A stretch of 64,000 nt of DNA from Frigidibacter sp. SD6-1 (GTDB taxonomy: Bacteria > Pseudomonadota > Alphaproteobacteria > Rhodobacterales > Rhodobacteraceae), in NCBI RefSeq assembly GCF_030143255.1, contig NZ_JARJNR010000009.1, positions 53,854 to 117,853 on the forward strand, written 5' to 3'. The notes beneath the pieces are model-generated. The model was not told the origin of the DNA and made no database searches. It saw only the letters and a list, made by a program, of their open reading frames with translations. Shown piece by piece: positions 60,857 through 64,000 of the stretch; position 1 is the first letter of the stretch, and every line of letters starts with the position of its first letter. The position numbers and the translations under genes were made by a program.

Positions 60857-61279
60857 TCAGGCCCCGGTCTTCGCCTTGGTCGGAATCTTGCGTTCGGCAC
60901 ATTCTTCGACCGTCACTTCCGCGTCGATCGTCGAGATACCGGCGGGCAGGGCCGACGTGACGCTGTAAACAGCATCCGCGCGCCAAACGCCACCCTCTTT
61001 GTCGGTGATCGTGCGCACGTTGCGCACGAAATTCATACCATGGTCGAGCGCGAAACCGGCCACCACACAGCGCGCGTAACCCGCCGCCTCGGCCTCATCC
61101 GCAGCGCCCGTCATCTCGGTCCGGACCCGGACCAGATCGTCCTGCCAGATGCGCACCGAGGCCGCGCGATAGTCGCGCCCCGCCGATGCAACATCGCCCG
61201 CCCCCGTCTCCGCGCAGGCTGACAGACCGGCCAGAGAGCCGGTCAGAAGCGCGCGGATCGGCAGGCGGGCGGCGATCAT
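60857..61279 (-). CDS. Small lipoprotein inside the nuo operon
   Basis: 140 residues. ATG at 61279 overlaps the nuoG stop (ATGA); a GTG one codon upstream is less likely. N-terminus RLPIRALLTGSLAGLSAC ends in an LSAC lipobox, so lipid anchoring at Cys is likely. Mature part has two more cysteines (YARCVVAGFALDHG, VEECAERKIP). No known family. Tightly coupled to nuoG and 25 bp before nuoH. Confidence 0.78.
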   Translation of the reverse strand: MIAARLPIRALLTGSLAGLSACAETGAGDVASAGRDYRAASVRIWQDDLVRVRTEMTGAADEAEAAGYARCVVAGFALDHGMNFVRNVRTITDKEGGVWRADAVYSVTSALPAGISTIDAEVTVEECAERKIPTKAKTGA

Positions 61280-63312
61280 CACTCGGCCGCCATCGGCTGT
61301 TCGGCGCGGGCCTTCGCCATGGCGGAGAGTTCCGCCATCACGGTCGAGGCGCGCGCGATCGGGTTCGTGAGATAGAAGTCCTTGACCGCATTGCGGAAAT
61401 CGGCCTTGCCCATCGCCTTGATCTTCGGCGCCTTCCAGTCGTTCGCGGCGACCTCGTCGATCCGGCCAAGATGCGGGTGCGCCGCGACCAGCGCCTGCCG
61501 CAGACCGGCGAGCGTGTCCCAGGGCAAGGTCGCGCCAAGCTCTGCCGACAGGGCGCGCAGGATCGCCCAGTTCTCCTTCGCCTCGCCCGGCGCGAAACCC
61601 GCGCGCATGGCAAGTTGCGGACGGCCTTCGGTATTGACGAAGAGGCCGTTTTCTTCGGTCCAGGCCGCACCCGGCAGGATCACGTCGGCGCGGTGCGCGC
61701 CCCGGTCGCCATGGCTGCCCTGATAGATGACGAAGGCGCCGCCATTTTCATTACGGGCCGCGATGTCCACCTCGTCTGCACCGAGATTGTAGATCACCTC
61801 GGCCCCCTCGATGGCCGCCGCCAGACCGCCCTCGGTCACCGCGCCCACATCCATCGCGCCGACGCGCGCGGCCGCGGTATGCAGGATCAGAAGCTTCGAC
61901 TTCGACCGCGCGCAGATCTCCATCGCCGTTGCCAGCACCGCCGCGCCATCGGCTTCGCGCAGCGCCCCCTGCCCCACGATCACCAGGGACGGAGCGTCAA
62001 GCACATCGCTGTGATCACGTTCCAGGATCGCCTGAAGGGCGGCACGGTCCGTTCCGGCATGGTGATAGGCATAGGTCAGATCGGCGGCCTCGCCCACCAG
62101 ACCGACGAGCGCGCCTTTCGTCCAGGCCTTGCGGATGCGCGCATTGAGGACCGGCGCCTCGTCACGCGGGTTCGTGCCGACAAGCAGGATGTACTTCGCA
62201 CTGTCGATATCCTCGATCCGCGCGGTGCCGACGTAGGCCGAGCGGTTGCCTTCGGGCAGGTGCGCGCCGTCGGTGCGGCATTCGACATGGCCACCAAGAC
62301 CCTCGACCAGCTGCTTCAGGCTGTAGGCCGCCTCGACCGGGGCCAGATCGCCGACAAGGCCTGCGACCTTCTTGCCCGTCATCGCCTTGGCGGCGGCGGC
62401 CAGCGCCTCGCCCCAGGACGCCTTGCGCAGCTTGCCGTTCTCGCGGACATAGGGCACGTCCAGTCGCTGGCGGCGCAGGCCGTCCCAGACAAAACGCGAC
62501 TTGTCGGAAATCCATTCCTCGTTCACGCCGTCATGGTTGCGCGGGATGATGCGCATGACCTCGCGGCCCTTGGTGTCGATGCGGACGTTCGAACCGAGCG
62601 CGTCCATCACGTCGATCGATTCCGTCTTGGTCAGTTCCCAGGGGCGGGCGGTGAAGGCATAGGGTTTCGAGGTCAGGGCGCCGACCGGGCAGAGGTCGAT
62701 GATATTGCCCTGCAGGTTCGAATCCAAAGTCATGTTGAGGTAAGAGGTGATCTCGGCATCCTCGCCCCGGCCGGTCTGGCCCATCTGGGTGATCCCGGCC
62801 ACCTCACTCGTGAAACGCACACAGCGCGTACAGGAAATGCAGCGGGTCATCGCGGTCGAGACGAGCGGCCCGAGGTTCAGGTCCTCGGACGAGCGCTTGG
62901 GCTCGCGGTAGCGGCTGAAATCGACGCCGTAGGCCATGGCCTGATCCTGCAGGTCGCACTCGCCGCCCTGATCGCAGATCGGGCAGTCGAGCGGATGGTT
63001 GATGAGCAGGAACTCCATCACCCCTTCGCGGGCCTTCTTCACCATGGGCGAGTTGGTCTTGATGACCGAGGGCTCGCCGTTCGGCCCCGGCCGCAGGTCT
63101 TTCACCTGCATGGCGCAAGAGGCCGCAGGCTTCGGCGGGCCGCCCACGACCTCGACGAGGCACATCCGGCAGTTCCCGGCGATACTCAGCCGCTCGTGGT
63201 AGCAGAAGCGCGGCACCTCGATCCCGGCAATCTCGCAGGCCTGGATGAGCGTCAGGTTCGGGTCGACCTCGACCTCGACGCTGTCGATGATGATCTTGCG
63301 CAGATCGGCCAT
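61279..63312 (-). CDS. nuoG: NADH-quinone oxidoreductase subunit G
   Basis: 677 residues, the large iron-sulfur subunit. [2Fe-2S] ligands in [20 protein letters not shown] and ASCAM; His/Cys-ligated N5 in [20 protein letters not shown]4 ligands in [16 protein letters not shown] and [11 protein letters not shown]-terminal molybdopterin-like domain without catalytic function. Start [16 protein letters not shown] at 63312. Shorter than E. coli NuoG and lacking the extra N7-type cluster motif as far as I can see. Confidence 0.97.
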   Translation of the reverse strand: MADLRKIIIDSVEVEVDPNLTLIQACEIAGIEVPRFCYHERLSIAGNCRMCLVEVVGGPPKPAASCAMQVKDLRPGPNGEPSVIKTNSPMVKKAREGVMEFLLINHPLDCPICDQGGECDLQDQAMAYGVDFSRYREPKRSSEDLNLGPLVSTAMTRCISCTRCVRFTSEVAGITQMGQTGRGEDAEITSYLNMTLDSNLQGNIIDLCPVGALTSKPYAFTARPWELTKTESIDVMDALGSNVRIDTKGREVMRIIPRNHDGVNEEWISDKSRFVWDGLRRQRLDVPYVRENGKLRKASWGEALAAAAKAMTGKKVAGLVGDLAPVEAAYSLKQLVEGLGGHVECRTDGAHLPEGNRSAYVGTARIEDIDSAKYILLVGTNPRDEAPVLNARIRKAWTKGALVGLVGEAADLTYAYHHAGTDRAALQAILERDHSDVLDAPSLVIVGQGALREADGAAVLATAMEICARSKSKLLILHTAAARVGAMDVGAVTEGGLAAAIEGAEVIYNLGADEVDIAARNENGGAFVIYQGSHGDRGAHRADVILPGAAWTEENGLFVNTEGRPQLAMRAGFAPGEAKENWAILRALSAELGATLPWDTLAGLRQALVAAHPHLGRIDEVAANDWKAPKIKAMGKADFRNAVKDFYLTNPIARASTVMAELSAMAKARAEQPMAAE

Positions 63313-63354
63313 GTTTTCGTCCTTCACGTCCCCGGCGGGCATCGGCCCGCCCGC

Positions 63355-63768
63355 CTATTTCTCGTAGATGAGCGAGCCCGCAATGGTCCCGCCCGCGATT
63401 TCCTTCTGCCCCAGCGCGCAGAACCCCTCGACATTCTCCGGGGTCGCGCCATTGCGGACGAGGTAATCCTCGGCCCGGGCATAGATCTTCTGCTTCTCCG
63501 CCTTGTCCTTGAGGAAGGCCTTCACCTCCTCGCGGCTGTAGCCCTGATCGAGCGCCCAGTCCTGAAGCGCGCGCGCTTCGCTGTAGGCACGGATGAAGCG
63601 CGCGCCGATGGTCGGGCAGGTCTTCCTGATCCGGTCGGCCACGCGCGCGGCGACCAGCCGGTCGGTGACATAGCTGACGGTGCCCAGAGGCGCCTTGGCG
63701 GCGGCCCCGGCCGCGCCAAGGAAGCCGGTCGCGACCAGCAGGGCGGGTGCCAGAAAAGACAGTTTCAT
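63355..63768 (-). CDS. DUF5333-type exported protein
   Basis: 137 residues. MKLSFLAPALLVATGFLGAAGAAA is a signal peptide; GGAGG lies 8 bases before this ATG, which decides the start against in-frame ATGs further upstream (63849, 63957). Mature part: LGTVSYVTDRLVAARVADRIRKTCPTIGARFIRAYSEA, with two cysteines (KTCPT, GFCALGQ). Similar small proteins occur between nuoF and nuoG in Rhodobacterales (DUF5333). Function unknown. Confidence 0.78.
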   Translation of the reverse strand: MKLSFLAPALLVATGFLGAAGAAAKAPLGTVSYVTDRLVAARVADRIRKTCPTIGARFIRAYSEARALQDWALDQGYSREEVKAFLKDKAEKQKIYARAEDYLVRNGATPENVEGFCALGQKEIAGGTIAGSLIYEK

Positions 63769-63845
63769 CCCAGGTCCTCCAGGGGCGACATGCCCCTTGG
63801 ACCCAAGGCTGCGGATCGGTCCGCGATAGGCAATAGCAGCACCGC

Positions 63846-63950
63846 TCATGGCTTGCCCCCCGGCGGGGGGCCGCCGACCGGCGGCCAGGACTTGAATGCC
63901 AGAACCAGAAGCGGCAGGAGCGAGAGTGGAAGCGATAGGCATTGTTGCAT
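63846..63950 (-). CDS. Small hydrophobic protein, 34 residues
   Basis: ATG at 63950 preceded by AAGGGTGA at good spacing; stop TGA 63848-63846. One membrane-like segment (MQQCLSLPLSLLPLLVLAF) followed by a Pro/Gly tail (SWPPVGGPPPGGKP). An ATG overlapping its stop (63849) opens a frame into the DUF5333-type gene, but that gene has its own better start. Two small hairpins (AGGGGC/GCCCCT at 63780-63796, CCTTGG/CCAAGG at 63795-63808) lie between. No family recognised; the upstream gene, presumably nuoF, ends near the window edge. Confidence 0.55.
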   Translation of the reverse strand: MQQCLSLPLSLLPLLVLAFKSWPPVGGPPPGGKP

Positions 63951-64000
63951 AAGTCACCCTTGAGGAAAGATAGCCCCTTTCCCCTTCATTATCAGCCCAC

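Noticed and set aside
61186..63963. Long plus-strand open frame across nuoG and the lipoprotein gene
   Set aside because: Shadow of nuoG, whose cluster-binding cysteines and start are clear; the frame has no ribosome site and crosses several real gene borders.

Overview
The window is GC-rich chromosomal DNA from an alphaproteobacterium, most likely a member of the Rhodobacteraceae. The evidence is gene content and order: trgA-trgB beside cfa and a photolyase gene, a nuo (complex I) operon interrupted by small unrelated genes and followed by birA, coaX and RNase J, a DUF5333-type gene in that operon, a VPLPA-CTERM-type protein, and a secDF-yajC/ccmABCDG block. I see no rRNA, tRNA, CRISPR array, prophage or intact insertion sequence.

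Layout. 1-6.8 kb: the start of a GlpSTPQV-type ABC importer operon (minus strand; the permease is cut by the window edge), a divergent GntR/FCD regulator and a polyamine/omega-amino-acid aminotransferase. 6.9-12.5 kb: trgB, trgA, cfa, photolyase and a class V aminotransferase, all minus. 12.7-15.0 kb: two tandem paralogous polyamine-type solute-binding proteins with no transporter genes. 15.1-20.7 kb: lipid A-type acyltransferase, GT17 glycosyltransferase, DUF1223 protein, aconitase acnA. 20.7-22.3 kb: a stretch lacking conventional genes that holds three tandem, spacing-conserved small transcription units; two encode related hydrophobic peptides of 32 and 31 residues. 22.3-28.5 kb: cytochrome c maturation genes (ccmABCDG), a Mth938-domain gene, secF, secD, yajC. 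28.6-33.5 kb: a methionine catabolism module (2-oxobutanoate dehydrogenase-like E1, methionine gamma-lyase, two Lrp-type regulators). 33.5-43.7 kb: a sugar-acid/sugar-phosphate catabolic cluster of unknown substrate (SIS isomerase, FGGY kinase, M42 hydrolase, BtpA/SgcQ protein, aldo-keto reductase, lactonase, PfkB kinase, TIM-barrel isomerase, GntR regulator, UxaA-type dehydratase). 43.8-48.1 kb: prfC, VPLPA-CTERM protein, DEAD-box helicase. 48.2-64 kb: one long minus-strand operon reading nuoG-H-I-J-K-L-M-N with five small or unrelated genes inserted, then birA, coaX and RNase J.

How parts work together. The sugar cluster is tied together by a nearly identical 16-bp operator (37497-37512 and 42065-42080), in the AKR/BtpA divergent promoter and at the GntR gene. 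The methionine module shares a GCATAGTTT box between its two divergent promoters. A TTTGATCA-centred palindrome precedes both the aminotransferase and the first orphan solute-binding protein, which hints at a polyamine regulon. A REP-like palindromic element with CTCATCG/CTCTTCG arms occurs at least five times at gene ends.

The strongest candidate for something undescribed is the three-unit small-peptide array at 21225-22276. The importer at the left edge is a second interesting case: the degenerate H-loop of one ATPase and the degenerate signature motif of the other would fall in the same composite ATP site.
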